Below, one piece after another: positions 1 through 10,828 of a stretch of DNA of 64,000 nucleotides. Numbering within the stretch: position 1 is the stretch's first letter; every line of letters starts with the position of its first letter. The notes beneath the pieces were generated by a model that saw nothing but the letters and a program-made list of their open reading frames with translations, was not told the DNA's origin and made no database searches. Source of the stretch: Patagioenas fasciata (Eukaryota > Chordata > Aves > Columbiformes > Columbidae); assembly GCF_037038585.1 (NCBI RefSeq), contig NC_092523.1, positions 3,291,001-3,355,000 on the forward strand, read 5' to 3'. The translations under genes were made by a program, and so were the position numbers.

Positions 1-649
1 GCAGATAAGCCCTTTGTGGCATCGATTTTCTACGGTGTTTAATGCAAAAATATAATTATATGGGTGCTGACCTGCTTCATAATGTCATCAAGGGTTTTAT
101 TTATGCAGTTTCCCGGGGAGTGGGAATGCTACTGCTCCAAACTGGTTTGAAGGAACAAGTGCTATCTAATAGCTTGTACACTTGAGTCAGCTGGGCTTTT
201 AACATCAAAAGAGCTTGGTTTTGTTTAATCTGGCAGTAGGGAGTGTAGCTCTTTCTCCTTGTCTGGGAGGTGGATTACCAAATCTTGACTTTGCTATTGC
301 AAGGTGCTGCTGGTGTTTTTGCTGGAGTGATTGAGGTCTGTGTACCAGCATCCTAAACCATGGTGAGCAATGGTCCCTCAGCAACCACATCACCCCGGCA
401 AAACCGGGGCTGTTCCTTCAGGCGGTGGCTCCTGGAGTCTATTATGCTATTGATCAGCAAGCAGTCAATGAAGTTTTTGATTAATGAGAACGCTATTTTA
501 ATGGTCTGTGCTTCAGTATGTGCATTCCCAGTTACTGCGTTCATGCTCTAATTAGCTTGGAAAGGCTCACCTGTAAATGGGAGAATTTCCATCCTGTCTC
601 TGTAGGGCTGGAATAGGATGGAAAACTTTCATAATTATAACTTGAGAGA

Positions 650-775
650 TTTTTTTTGCATGTGCTTTTGTTTTTTGGGGATTTTTTGTGTATGGTGTTT
701 GGGGGTGGGGGAGTTGTATTTTAGTTGAGGTTTTTGTGGTTTGTGTGGTTTTGTCTAGGTTTTTTGTTTTAAGGA
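650..775 (+). repeat. G/T-rich low-complexity tract
   Basis: Runs of T broken by G runs (tttgggggtgggggagttg) with almost no C, similar in style to the tract at 40378 but shorter. Confidence 0.6.
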
Positions 776-1254
776 GGTAAAAGCTGCCTGGCTGCTCTGT
801 GCTAGCGCGCTTCTTACCAAGGAAGGTGGTGACCACCACCTTAGATCTGTAAATGACCAAATTTTGTGCCTCAGTTCCCTTGTGGGGGTAGGGGACTGCA
901 AACTAGACACCTCTATACCTGTTCCTTAGTGTCCCCAACCAACCTGAAACAGCTGTTAAGAGTTTTGTCCCCTCTGTGCTGTTGAGGTGTGTTGATAACT
1001 GCTATGGGCTTTTACTTAATAGTGGAAAACCAAATCTCCTTGTTGCTTCCTTATCGCAACCTGCAAGTTGTGTTTGTGCTAATGGTGGGGAGGTGAACCC
1101 ATGAATTGGTCTGTCCAGAGATGAGACTAAACTCATCAATTTGCTTGGCTTCCTCTGAGCATCTATGTCTAAGCTTGGTTCTACTGTAGCTTTATTGTTG
1201 GTGGGGCCTTCAGCTCACCACAAACTTCTGTGTCTGGCTGGCCAAGAGGTTCTC

Positions 1255-1353
1255 CAGTCCCTAGGGTGTCCAGGTCCTGGCACATGCTAGTCTGATGGGG
1301 TTGGACTAGGTGACCTTTGAAGGTCCCTTTCAACCCAAACTACTTTATGATCC
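1255..1353 (+). repeat. CR1 LINE 3' fragment
   Basis: The stretch reads through ggggttggactaggtgac and aaggtccctttcaaccc to actactttatgatcc, the typical 3' end of avian CR1. Only the last hundred bases are present, as is usual for 5'-truncated CR1 copies. Confidence 0.85.
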
Positions 1354-3099
1354 ACGTTCCATGAGATAAGCTCTAAAGCATTATTACACTGTTGGGTTGT
1401 GGTTCTGCATTAGCTTTTACTGTTATTTTATTGGCTTCAGAGCACAGGTGTCTCCTTAACTGATGTTCCTTTGAAGTGATGGTCTCCAAGCTGAGCAGGT
1501 GTCCTAACCCATGGGTATGGGGACATCTTCTGCCCTTCGTCCCAGTGAATCCCTCACAGAGGACAGTGATGTTCCTACTTTGAGAGGACCTGAACAGGGA
1601 TGCTGCAGTTCCCACACTCAGCTCAAACTCTTTGCTGGCTACTTGGACTTGACATGTTTCTTAAAACACCTCCACTACCACATCCTTTCACCCAATATCC
1701 AGTTTTGACCCCAGACTGCACAGTATCAAAGCTAGAGGTGTCAAGTTATGGTAACTTCACTTGGAAAACCAGCGCACCCCTTGTACCCAACTGTCCCATC
1801 ACTGGGGAAGGGTGGCACTTCAAGGGGAGAAAAGCAAGAGGCTTTTCATGCAACTCAATGTTCAACAAGCATAACAACCTGTGAATGTTTCAGCAGCGAG
1901 TAAAATGTTATAGGGCTTTGAAGCTTGTTGTGGAACTTGAAGCTTTTTTTGTTGTTTTTTGTGTATTTGCTGCCAGCAATTGTATCTACTCAGCGAGATT
2001 AAAGTTGTCATCCCGAAGTGTGAAGAATCTTCACAACTTTGTCCCTGCATATGATCACTTTTTGTGTCAAAAGTGGGGATTTTGGCTCATCTGGAAGCTG
2101 TTACAGTTGCTCCCAACTACCAGTTTCTTCGTACTGCGAGTCCTCGTGAACCTGCTGCTGAGTTGGATTAAAAAACTACCCTTTGCCTGGAAAATGTTGG
2201 TCTTCAGGCTCGTTCTCCTGTGTGTTTTTGCATGGTGTGGAACTGCACTGGCGCCTGGTCCCCTCCTCTTCTTGGTCACGAAGGTTTCGGGTAAATATTT
2301 ACATCCTATGGATGTGGCGTGATCCAACTGATGTGTTAGGCAAGGGGCTTTGAGAGTGTGTGTAGCTAAGATTGAAGGCTATTCCTTATTACATCTTTAG
2401 ATGTTGCTGAGTGTTCCTGTTTTTTATCTGTTACCCTCAGTTGTGTAATTCTTTATTGCTCTATTACATGACATCATCTGGATCTGCCGCTCTAGTCTGC
2501 TCTCTGAGCTTCACAACACGTTCAGCTGAGTCTTGAGTAAGGACCATCATTTATTTCTAAATCCACTGGTGTTCTGAAAATAACTAAATAACTGCCATGC
2601 TAAACTCCTTATCGCCAGCATGTTGTCTCCAGCAGCAGTGAAAATATTCACATTGTCTGGTCACTGCTAACTACAGAAGAGAGGCTGGGTTGCCAGTGGC
2701 TGGACTATTTACTGAGGGTTTTCTTTTTTCTTTAAATTGTACTCTTGCACAAAAACAGGCTGGCAAGTGTGTTCTCTACTGGAATCAACAGTTTCTTAAT
2801 GCTCCGAGGCTAAACTGAGGCTGAACTCAGCTATTCAGCTGTGGCTCTATGCAAATCTATTGTGTGTTTATCTCTGTCTGAGTCCTACTCATTAGGCTAG
2901 GAGGACGTTGTAGGGCTGGAACATCATTTAAGGGTAGGCTTTTCCAATAGTCTGTAATTCTGTGATCTTACCTATGTAGAAACCAGAGCAAAGGAAAACT
3001 ATGTCTTGCTGAATGTCACTTCTTAGGGACATCAGTGGCATGGCTGGGTCTAGGCAGTCCTGCTGCACCAGTATATGTTGTGTTCCACCACAAGATGTG

Positions 3100-3573
3100 A
3101 GCCCTCAGCACGGGACACACATGGACCTGCTGGAGAGGGGCCAGAGGAGCCACAGAAATGATCCGAGGCTGGAACAGCTCTGCTGGGAGGACAGGCTGAG
3201 AGAGCTGGGGTGTTCAGCTGGAGAAGAGAAGCTCTGGGGACACCTTAGTGCGGCCTTTCCAGACTTAAAAGGGGCTGATAAGAAAGATGGGGACAGACTT
3301 TTGAGCAGTGACTGTTGTGATAGGACAAGGGGTGATGGCTTAAACTAAAGGAGGGAGATTAAGGCTGGACATGAGGAAGAAATGTTTTGTGGTGAGAACC
3401 TGGCCCAGGTTGGGCAGAGAGGTGGTGGATGAAGCATCCCTGGAGACATCCCAGGCCAGGCTGGACGGGGCTCTGAGCAACCTGAGCTGGTGAAGATGTC
3501 CCTGCTCATGGCCGGGGTGGCACTGGGGGAGCTGGGAAGGTCCCTTCAAACCCAAACTATTCTATGATTTTTG
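3100..3573 (+). repeat. CR1 LINE, 5'-truncated copy
   Basis: It begins ctcagcacgggacacacatg and ends cccaaactattctatga. The interior has the CR1 blocks aggctgagagagctgggg and ctggagacatcccaggccag. It shares the unusual tail ggcactgggggagctgggaa with the copies at 5400 and 24586, which indicates one subfamily. A related copy at 20183 starts at nearly the same point. Open frames across it are chance products. Confidence 0.93.
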
Positions 3574-4436
3574 TGTTGGTTCTCGGGAATGTGCTGGCAA
3601 GGAAGAGATGGAGCCTGGGCTCTCTGGTCCTTGGCTGACTGCTGCTATAGGGTCTAAGGAGCAATGATACATGTGGAGATACTGTATCCTGTTGTTAATG
3701 AGCCATGAAATGGAGATGTGCTTTGATGAGCTCCATGGAGACTTCCTGTTTAATTGTTTCAGGAAGGTAAACTGATACTCAAGTGTTAGTGGCAGGCTAG
3801 AGCCTAAGTTTCTTCTTAAGAGATGGATTTCAATGCCACACTCACTTAAAAGTAGCTTTTTCCTTTATACCAAGGTAACAATGAGCAATATCGCTTCAAA
3901 TTATGGCTCAAATCCTGCCCTCAGGTAGAGTGTGCTCAGGAGCCTGGAGACAGACCAGAGCTGTGAGACCAATGGAGTCCACATACCATGGTTCCTCTCC
4001 TGAGCTGCTCTGTCTACTTTACCTCCCCTTGCTTTCTAGCTCACCTCCCCTACTAAGCTGTGCTGCACCTCTGCTTTCCTACAAGAGATGGGAAGACTTG
4101 AGATGGCATTTGGTGTGCTGTAGGACTCCGAGGTCTAGATTAAATTAGGCTTTGTGTTGTCACTTGCCTGGGGAAATCTTTCCCTTCTGCTTTCCATGTG
4201 GGACTTGCAGGGAGCCTCAGAGTCCCTGAGATGTTCTGTACTGTACCAGATGCTTTAATCAGTGAGCCAAGGTGAGCGCACGGCGCTGTGCTGTCTGGTG
4301 GAAGCTTTCAGTGCCCACAAGTCCATGTCAAACTTACAACTCACTGGTTGCAGCCTGGAAGGGTCTCAAGACAAATCTTCTGCTAACAGAACTTTTTAGC
4401 AGGCCACCAAATGTTGTTCTTGATCCCTCTGTTTTC

Positions 4437-4652
4437 AAGATCATTAGGAAAAGGTTCTTCACCCAGAGGTGCTGGACACTGGAACAGGCTCCCCAGGAAG
4501 GAGTCACAGCCCCAACCTGACTGTTCAAGAACAGACTGGACATCATCCTCAGACACACAGTGTGACCCGTGGGGTTGTCCTGTGCAGGGACAGGAGTTGG
4601 ACTCCATGATCCTTGTGTGTCCCTTCCAACTCAGGTCATTCTATGATTCTAA
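4437..4652 (+). repeat. CR1 LINE 3' fragment, second subfamily
   Basis: Reads tcattaggaaaaggttcttc, then ggaacaggctccccaggaag, and ends ccaactcaggtcattctatg plus attct. This 3' end differs from the neighbouring copies, so it belongs to a different CR1 subfamily. Confidence 0.92.
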
Positions 4653-5055
4653 GATAAGCCCAACTACTGGGCACTTAAGTCTGACCAAGTCTTGTCTTAG
4701 TGTGTTGTGACCCCATCTTTCCAGTAAGGTGTGAGCTGGACCAGTCTCAGACTGCCTGATTTCAAGTGTTGCTTGTGAAATACCTTGTGAAAAGAGATGG
4801 CTGGATGAGCAACAACTCTTTAATCCCTACTGAGGGGAAGGCCTGAGCATCCTCTGTTATTGGACACATGGGAAGGGGATTATTTTCTTGCCTTGTGGTC
4901 TAGGCAGTTTCCAGGGATGGCCAGGTAGTCCACAGTTAATGTTTTGGCCCTTGGGGCCCCAGAGAAGGAGAATAGGGTTAATTCAGTCCCCGTTAACCAA
5001 TGTAGTCAGGAGACAAAAGCTCTAGCAGCGTTGGTGTCCATCATATGAAACAGAT

Positions 5056-5152
5056 GTTGTGATCTGCTCTGGTGACCCTGCGTTAGCAGATGGGTTGGAT
5101 TGGATGATCTCCAGAGGTCCCTTCAACCACAACCAGGTTGGGATTCTGTGAA
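5056..5152 (+). repeat. CR1 LINE 3' fragment
   Basis: Contains tgatctgctctggtgaccct and tggatgatctccagaggtcc, ending gggattctgtga. The same 3' end is found in the longer copy at 58900-59428, so both are one subfamily. Confidence 0.9.
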
Positions 5153-5399
5153 CCAGCTGTGTCCAGCTGTGCTCATTCCTGCTCTGCCGGCAAGTGTCAT
5201 CTTCACACTTCACAAGACCTTCCAGTCAGGATGCCCAGGTTTTGTTAGGGAATCCTTATTCCTGCTGTTCCTGTAAAGGTGTGGCATACATGGAAAACTC
5301 CTCCAAGGAGGAAAATGTTTATTCCTGATGCTCTTCTCTGCCCTACCTGTGTGCTCCTTAGGAGTGCTGGAGGAGGGACTTTGCAGTCAGATCCTTGGG

Positions 5400-5694
5400 A
5401 GGTCTATAAGAAAGGTGGGATCAGACTTCTTGGCAGTGACTGTTGTGATAAGACAAGAGATGATGGTTTTAAGCTAAAGGAGGGAGATTCAGGAAATTGT
5501 TGGCCCTGAGGGTGGTGAGAGCCTGGCCCAGGTTGGGCAGAGAGGTGGTGGATGAACCATCCCTGGAGACATCCCAGGCCAGGCTGGATGGGGCTCTGAG
5601 CAACCTGAGCTGGTGAAGATGACCCTGCTCATGGCAGGGGTGGCACTGGGGGAGCTGGGAAGGTCCCTTCAACCCAAACTGTTCTGTGACTCTC
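5400..5694 (+). repeat. CR1 LINE, truncated copy with small internal deletion
   Basis: Closely similar by eye to the 3' half of the copy at 3100-3573. The segment that reads aggctggacatgaggaag there is missing here (ggagattcaggaaattgttg). It ends cccaaactgttctgtga. Confidence 0.92.
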
Positions 5695-8600
5695 TCCAAG
5701 CTGTAGTCCCTTCCTGTGGCATTCAGCTCCTTTCCAAGAAGGTAATGGTTGGGCGAGAACTGCTCCCCTTATATGCTTGAAGGAACCTTTAAATACCTCT
5801 GGGAGATGAGGTAAAAACATGGGGAGGGGGCTGTGTTTAGGGTAAGAACAGTTACTGTGTTTGAGCACTCAGTCCTGCTTCCATCTCCCTGTCCTAGTTG
5901 GTGGTAACAGAAGTTGGCTGAGTAGTCCTGGCCTAATAAAACCTGCATGCTGGTGTGACTTTTGCCAGGGAGTTTCTGCCTGCAGGTTTGGCAGAGCACA
6001 CTGGAGAAACTGGCTGCTTTCCCCCACTCCTACCAGTGCCAGGGGGAAATCACCATCTGGGTGCAATCTGCATCTAAAGGAGCTTCCCAGCAGCACCAGC
6101 CTTGGTCATTGCTGGCCCTGCGGAGCTCCAAGCAGCTGGGGGAGAGAGCCAGTGGTGCTTTAGGAGCTGTAGTAAGCCATAGGAAAAAAAGAAATCTACA
6201 GGAGGGAGGCAAATGAATGAGTATTTATGTACCTCTTAATCAGATATAACCAATTTCTCCCACTGGTCATCCCCTTAGTTGTGAACATCAGCAAGGAGAA
6301 GCAGCAGTGTTGTCTTTTTGCCATAACGCATCAGGATTCTGCATGGGCTCCTTGTGCTTCTGTCTCTTAAAATCCTTGGATTCCGCTGTCCATTGTGCCT
6401 TTTCTTGCAATTTTGTGACTATTTTTCTGCAGTATTCTCTCCTATTTTTGAGTTTCTCAGGTGGGGGGCAGCTCTCAAAGATTTGACTCTTAAAGGATAA
6501 CTTGAGGCTGCATCTGGAGGGCCTGATGCTGTTCTGTCTGATATGTATTTGTGCTTTTCTGGTGGGCTGGAGGACAGGCACCAAAAAAAAAACGGGGGGA
6601 TACGGTAAACTCACCCAGTGTCTCAGTCTTCAGGTTGCAACCACTCAAATTGCAAGGCCACTATTACCTTGGCCTATAATATTGAATTTCTGTGACTATT
6701 GAAAGTGCATTTAGTGCTCCAAACCAGCCTGGGTCTCTGCAGGACCAATTCAAGTCTATCATGACCTGGGACCCTCAGTGCTGTGGCTGACAGCTGGGAG
6801 ATTCAGCTCCACAGCTGAGACCCAAGAGCAACTAGTGGTGGGATAAACACTTTAAAACCCTTCCAAATGATAAAAGCTCCAAGAAAAGTAACTGTTACCT
6901 GGTGGTTCCCCTCGCGGGGGGGGGTCCCAGCAGGACACTGTGCTCCCTCTGCCGTGCTGCAGCATTTATTGCAGTGTCCTGAAGGGCTGCGCTCCTGCAG
7001 CTGCACAGAGCAGCTTGTGCACCAGGAGATGCTGTTGGGAAGTGAAGTTCCACTTCACTTGACCCGCAGTCAAACCATCAGGAGACAGGAGGGGATTTAA
7101 CAAGTCCAGAGCATGATTAAAACGGAATAAATGAACTATGACTGCAGGTATTGTAATGCTTTATTTCTTTGTTGATTCCACAAGCAGCTTCTTGGCTCTC
7201 GTTTAAAGCCTTGGCTGTGTCACAGGGAATCCCAGCACTACTTCATGCATGAGCATTGGGTAAGAGTTTCTCTGCAATGCTTGGGTCCACCTAGTGTTGC
7301 TTTCTGCCTTCCAAATTCTTGCAGTCTGCAGTGCTAGCCCACCAGAAAAATCACGGTCTTGGCAAAAGCGTCCTACTAAAAAGCAAATGTACCTGGTATC
7401 TGTCCACGGCTTGGAGGAAACCCAAGTATCTTCTGCTGGGATGCATGGCTTATCCTGCCGGACCAGGCGAGCAGGTCCTGTGTGACCTGGTTGTGAAGGC
7501 AAGGAGAAATCCCACCGGATTCCCAAAGCAGCCCTAGATACAAAGAACTACCCCATGCCAATCAGACAGTCAAGAAGAAATAACTTGCTAAGAAAGGGTA
7601 ATGAGTATCTGCCTTGAAGAGAGGTTGTCTTTGTGCATAAAGTTAAAACCTGCTGGAGGGGAATGCTCAATGAGGCTACTCAGGAGCTGGAGGGTGCAGG
7701 GTAGGGTGGAACTGCTGTTCCTTGGATCCAGCTCCCTCTGGGTGACCGTGCTGAGCTGGGTTAGTGGAGAGCGCTGGCAAAAAGCGGGTCTGGAGACACT
7801 GGGGTAGACCAGATAGCGCCAGACAATAGGTATCTGATACCTTCTTTGGTGCCTGGCATCATATCGGATAAATTGATACCTTCCCAAAAGCTATACTGGT
7901 GGTGGGGCTAATATTTCTAGCAAGGGACACCTATTGCTATAATAATTTGTCATCATCATAAGGAAATATGGTTGGGTTTGTATAAAAGGAAATTAATATG
8001 GGGCCCAGTTTTCCACCATTAGCTGTGTGTTCATGGGATGTAGGTCTTGAAACAGGTCTACAAACCTGTGTAGGAGACTTGCATGACATACAACCCTGCA
8101 AAGTTGTCCCTGCAAGCTTTTGTAGCTGTTCCCATAGGCATGTCCTGGTTGCCCCTTCCAGGAGGTGCAGGCAAGGTCCCCACTTGGGAGACCGGGCTCC
8201 CAGTCAACTGATGTAAGAGGACTACAATGTGTTTGACTTGTGTGAGGAGCTGAATGTATTAAACTTGTACAGCTTAAACCATTAAAACAACTATTAGCTT
8301 CTGCAATGTAAGCAGAACTTCAGCAAAACCACAAATGGTTACTTTTAAAAATACATATATCTTGTAAACCAACATAATCAGATTAAAACCAGATCTCCTT
8401 ACTCTTCTATGATGGTTTTTTGGGTGGGAATGGGTTCTTCTTGTGAGCTGAAGGAGGGGGTACTTAGCATCTAAAAGTGGAAAATTAGTTGATTCTTTGA
8501 AATTAGGTGATAAACAAGCATGAATGTCTTTTTATCCGGTGTTTACTGGATCTGCACAGTATCTTAAGCCTTCAAATTTTTGCAGGGGATTTCTCACCTC

Positions 8601-9057
8601 CAGCTAAAATGGTGTCAAGTGGTTTTCTAGGTGTTTTTTTAATGGCTGTGGTCTGCTGATTTAGAGGATGGGGAAGGTTCACTCTGGATATGTTGCATTG
8701 AGATGAGGATCCGTAGCAATCAAAAGCCTTTTAAGATTTATTTCAACCTCCTTCAGCCCTAATTTCCAAACTTCCCCGATTGCTGCAGTTCCATCAGCTC
8801 AGAACCTTTTGGAGGAAGGAAAGATTGGGAAATGGAGGAACACAAGAGTCCAGTCTTTATGGTCATATAGCTGTTTATCCTGATATACTGTGTACACACT
8901 GGAGGTGATGCAAACATCCTCTTGCCAGTCGCTAATTGCTACCTTGTTTTTATTTCAGAGGGGTGTTAAGCTTTATTTGCCGCTTCCCCAAAATGCTTCA
9001 TGTTCGGTGTTCCTGGTGTTGGCACCTTCTGGGGAGAATGATATAGCAGGGAGGAAA

Positions 9058-9078
9058 ATTAATAATAATAATAATAAA
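9058..9078. repeat. AAT trinucleotide microsatellite
   Basis: About six AAT units (attaataataataataataaa) upstream of the promoter region. Confidence 0.8.
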
Positions 9079-9410
9079 GGCTTGTCTGGGTTGTGAACAA
9101 ACAAGGTATGGCAGCTGGGGAAAACTCACCAGAGAGGGGGGAAAAAGGGGGCAACAAAGTCTGTAAGAACTTAAGAAATTTGCCTGCTTTTTCTTAAAGC
9201 AAATAGTGCAGGTTGGGGAGCATCACTCTGCACCTGCTTTTAAAGACTTCGTTGTTGTCGCTGCTTGCTTTTGTAAGGAAACTCGAGGTCCATCACTGTG
9301 CTGTGCCCTGGGGATTTATTTTGTAACCCAGCTGGCTGCTTTTGACTCAAACCTGCCTGTGCCAGGTTACTTAAGAGGAAGTTTTGAAAGGGCAGAGAAA
9401 ACCGGTCGGA

Positions 9411-9792
9411 ATGATGGGGCGGCGCGCTGGACATCAACACACATCACCGGAGAACCGAGATTTGTGAGAAACAGGCTTTAAATCTTCTTTTTCGTTGTTC
9501 GAGTGGAGCCGGGGCCGTGCCGGGGTACCCCCAGGGCCGCGGCGGGCGGGCACTAGGACCCAGACGGGGGTGTGCCGCCGCTCCCTCCTTCCCCTTCCAG
9601 CCCGCACCGCCACTTCACTTCTTTATTTATTATAACTATTATTTCTCTTTTTTTAAGCCGAGCCGGCTTTTTTTCTTGTTGTTTCGGCCGGGCGAATAAA
9701 TAAACAAATAGCAAGCCTTCCGAAACCACAACAAAGCCCGCAAAAAAAAGTGTGGAGATGAAGACGGGATGAGAGGAAAACCCCGGGCGGCC
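9411..9792 (+). promoter_or_regulatory. SLC4A11: CpG-rich promoter and 5' UTR region of SLC4A11
   Basis: CpG dinucleotides become frequent from about 9415 (gcggcgcgctgg) and peak at 9507-9585, where a GC-box-like GGGCGGG lies at 9544-9550. The region runs into exon 1, and CpG density stays raised to about 10330. No TATA box is placed convincingly; an AT-rich stretch (aataaataaacaaata) at 9695-9710 is the nearest. A start within a CpG island with dispersed initiation is the usual pattern for such a gene. The exact transcription start is inferred, not seen. A four-codon upstream ORF (9758-9772) precedes the main ATG. Confidence 0.7.
9758..9772 (+). other. Upstream ORF of four codons before SLC4A11 start
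   Basis: ATG AAG ACG GGA TGA reads MKTG then stop, 35 bases upstream of the main ATG and in a different frame. Its stop overlaps the in-frame upstream ATG at 9769-9771 as ATGA. It has G at -3 and A at +4. Whether it is in the mature 5' UTR depends on an unknown transcription start, so any effect on translation is inference. Confidence 0.45.
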
Positions 9793-9829
9793 ATGGCAGC
9801 GCGACGGGTGTTTCACCTCCAACCATGCG
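9793..9829 (+). CDS. SLC4A11: SLC4A11 coding exon 1 (start codon)
   Basis: The exon encodes MAARRVFHLQPC plus the first base of codon 13, then a canonical donor G|GTGAGA at 9830. The human 875-residue isoform begins, as I recall, MAAATRRVFHLQPCE, so this is the matching first exon with two residues fewer. The ATG at 9793 has a strong context (G at -3, G at +4: gccATGg). An in-frame ATG also lies at 9769 and would add eight residues (MRGKPRAA); it has G at -3 but A at +4 and no support from the human protein, so 9793 is preferred. An in-frame TAG at 9709 closes the frame upstream. The exon sits in a CpG-rich region, as expected for a promoter-proximal exon. The transcription start and 5' UTR limit cannot be read from the sequence. 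Residue 13 becomes Glu after splicing to exon 2 (G + AG). Confidence 0.95.
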
Positions 9830-10811
9830 GTGAGAAGCAGGAGCCCTTGCGGGGGGGACACACACCACAAGTGCGATGAGTGTTTGCCGGCAGTTTGCAT
9901 AGTTTTCCCCCCTTTTCTTTCCCCCCAGCTTTGCTTTTTTTGTAGCAGCGGGGAGGGCTGGGATGCAGGGGACGGGGTTGTATCCTTCTCCCCCCTTTTT
10001 GGGTGCTGGGTGGGGGGAGAAGTCTGAGAAATTCTTCTGTTTGCATCATTCCTCAAGGCTTTTTGTCCAGGAACTTGTTGTTGGCTGGAGGGAGGTGGTG
10101 ACACCCCCCAAATTTTGCGCTCCGTGGGTAGGAGCGAGATGTTCCAGCCCCGGGAGCGCAGATGCGGAGTGAGAAAAGTACCAGGGGGGTAAAGGAGCGA
10201 CGAAAACTGCGGGGCTTGTTGTTTTGGGGGTGTTTTCTTCCCTATTTTGGTACTTGTTTGTACCTAAGGGGAGGGTGTTTAACTCCGCTCCGGCACTTGC
10301 GGATGCGGTTGCCCGACTTCATGTTGGTAATGGTGTCAAAGCCGCAATAAAGAGGAAAAAAGGGGGTGGGGGGGACGGGGGGAAGGTGAAACTGTATATT
10401 TCAAGCTGAACTAATGTAAAGGGTTTGGGTAGTTGTGTGCATTAACAAAAACTCCACCGATGTGTTGTGGGGTTTTTTGCGAAGGGTGGGTTTAAATGCG
10501 CTTTGAACTGCACTTTGTGCTTGACTCTAAACTTGCGAAGTTATTTTCTGAAGTGCCCCCCCGCCTTAGCAAAGGAAGCGCTTCCTTCATCAGCATGGCT
10601 GCGTTAGCGCCGGTTTGACACTGCGTTAAATGACAGGGGCTTGGGTTCGTGGAGGAGCAGTTCGGTGTTTCGGTGGGTGTTTTTTGTTCTGGAGTAAAAG
10701 CAACTGTAGGTGGCACAACAGCGTTGCTGCCTGCGAAGCAGCGATAGGGAGCCTGGTCCTCAGATCCTCTTGAGGATCTCCAGAAGGATTGTGCCCTCGG
10801 TTTATTTCCTT

Positions 10812-10828
10812 CCCCCCCCCCCCCCCCC
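10812..10828. repeat. 17-base C homopolymer
   Basis: An uninterrupted C tract after tttatttcctt. Its length is likely polymorphic and error-prone in assembly. Confidence 0.9.

Larger units (their letters stand above)
1..9410. other. Upstream non-coding DNA, no recognisable exon
   Basis: This stretch holds five CR1 fragments (listed separately), a G/T-rich low-complexity run at about 650-775, and unique sequence. In human the gene upstream of SLC4A11, transcribed in the same direction, is DNAAF9 (C20orf194), so a terminal exon or 3' UTR of that gene might be expected here if synteny holds. I recognise none of its coding sequence. AATAAA hexamers occur (for example 7126-7131) but are not enough to call a 3' end. 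Open frames here are short or within CR1 copies. Confidence 0.6.

Noticed and set aside
1885..2322. 145-codon plus-strand open frame with hydrophobic stretches
   Set aside because: The hydrophobicity comes from T-rich codons. There is no known homologue and no splice or promoter context, so it is probably chance.
2895..2970. Possible further CR1 tail (ttttccaatagtctgtaatt then ctgtgatct)
   Set aside because: Too short and diverged to separate from chance.
9553..10104. 183-codon minus-strand open frame across exon 1
   Set aside because: It is antisense to a real exon in a GC-rich promoter region, is low in complexity, and has no recognisable domain.
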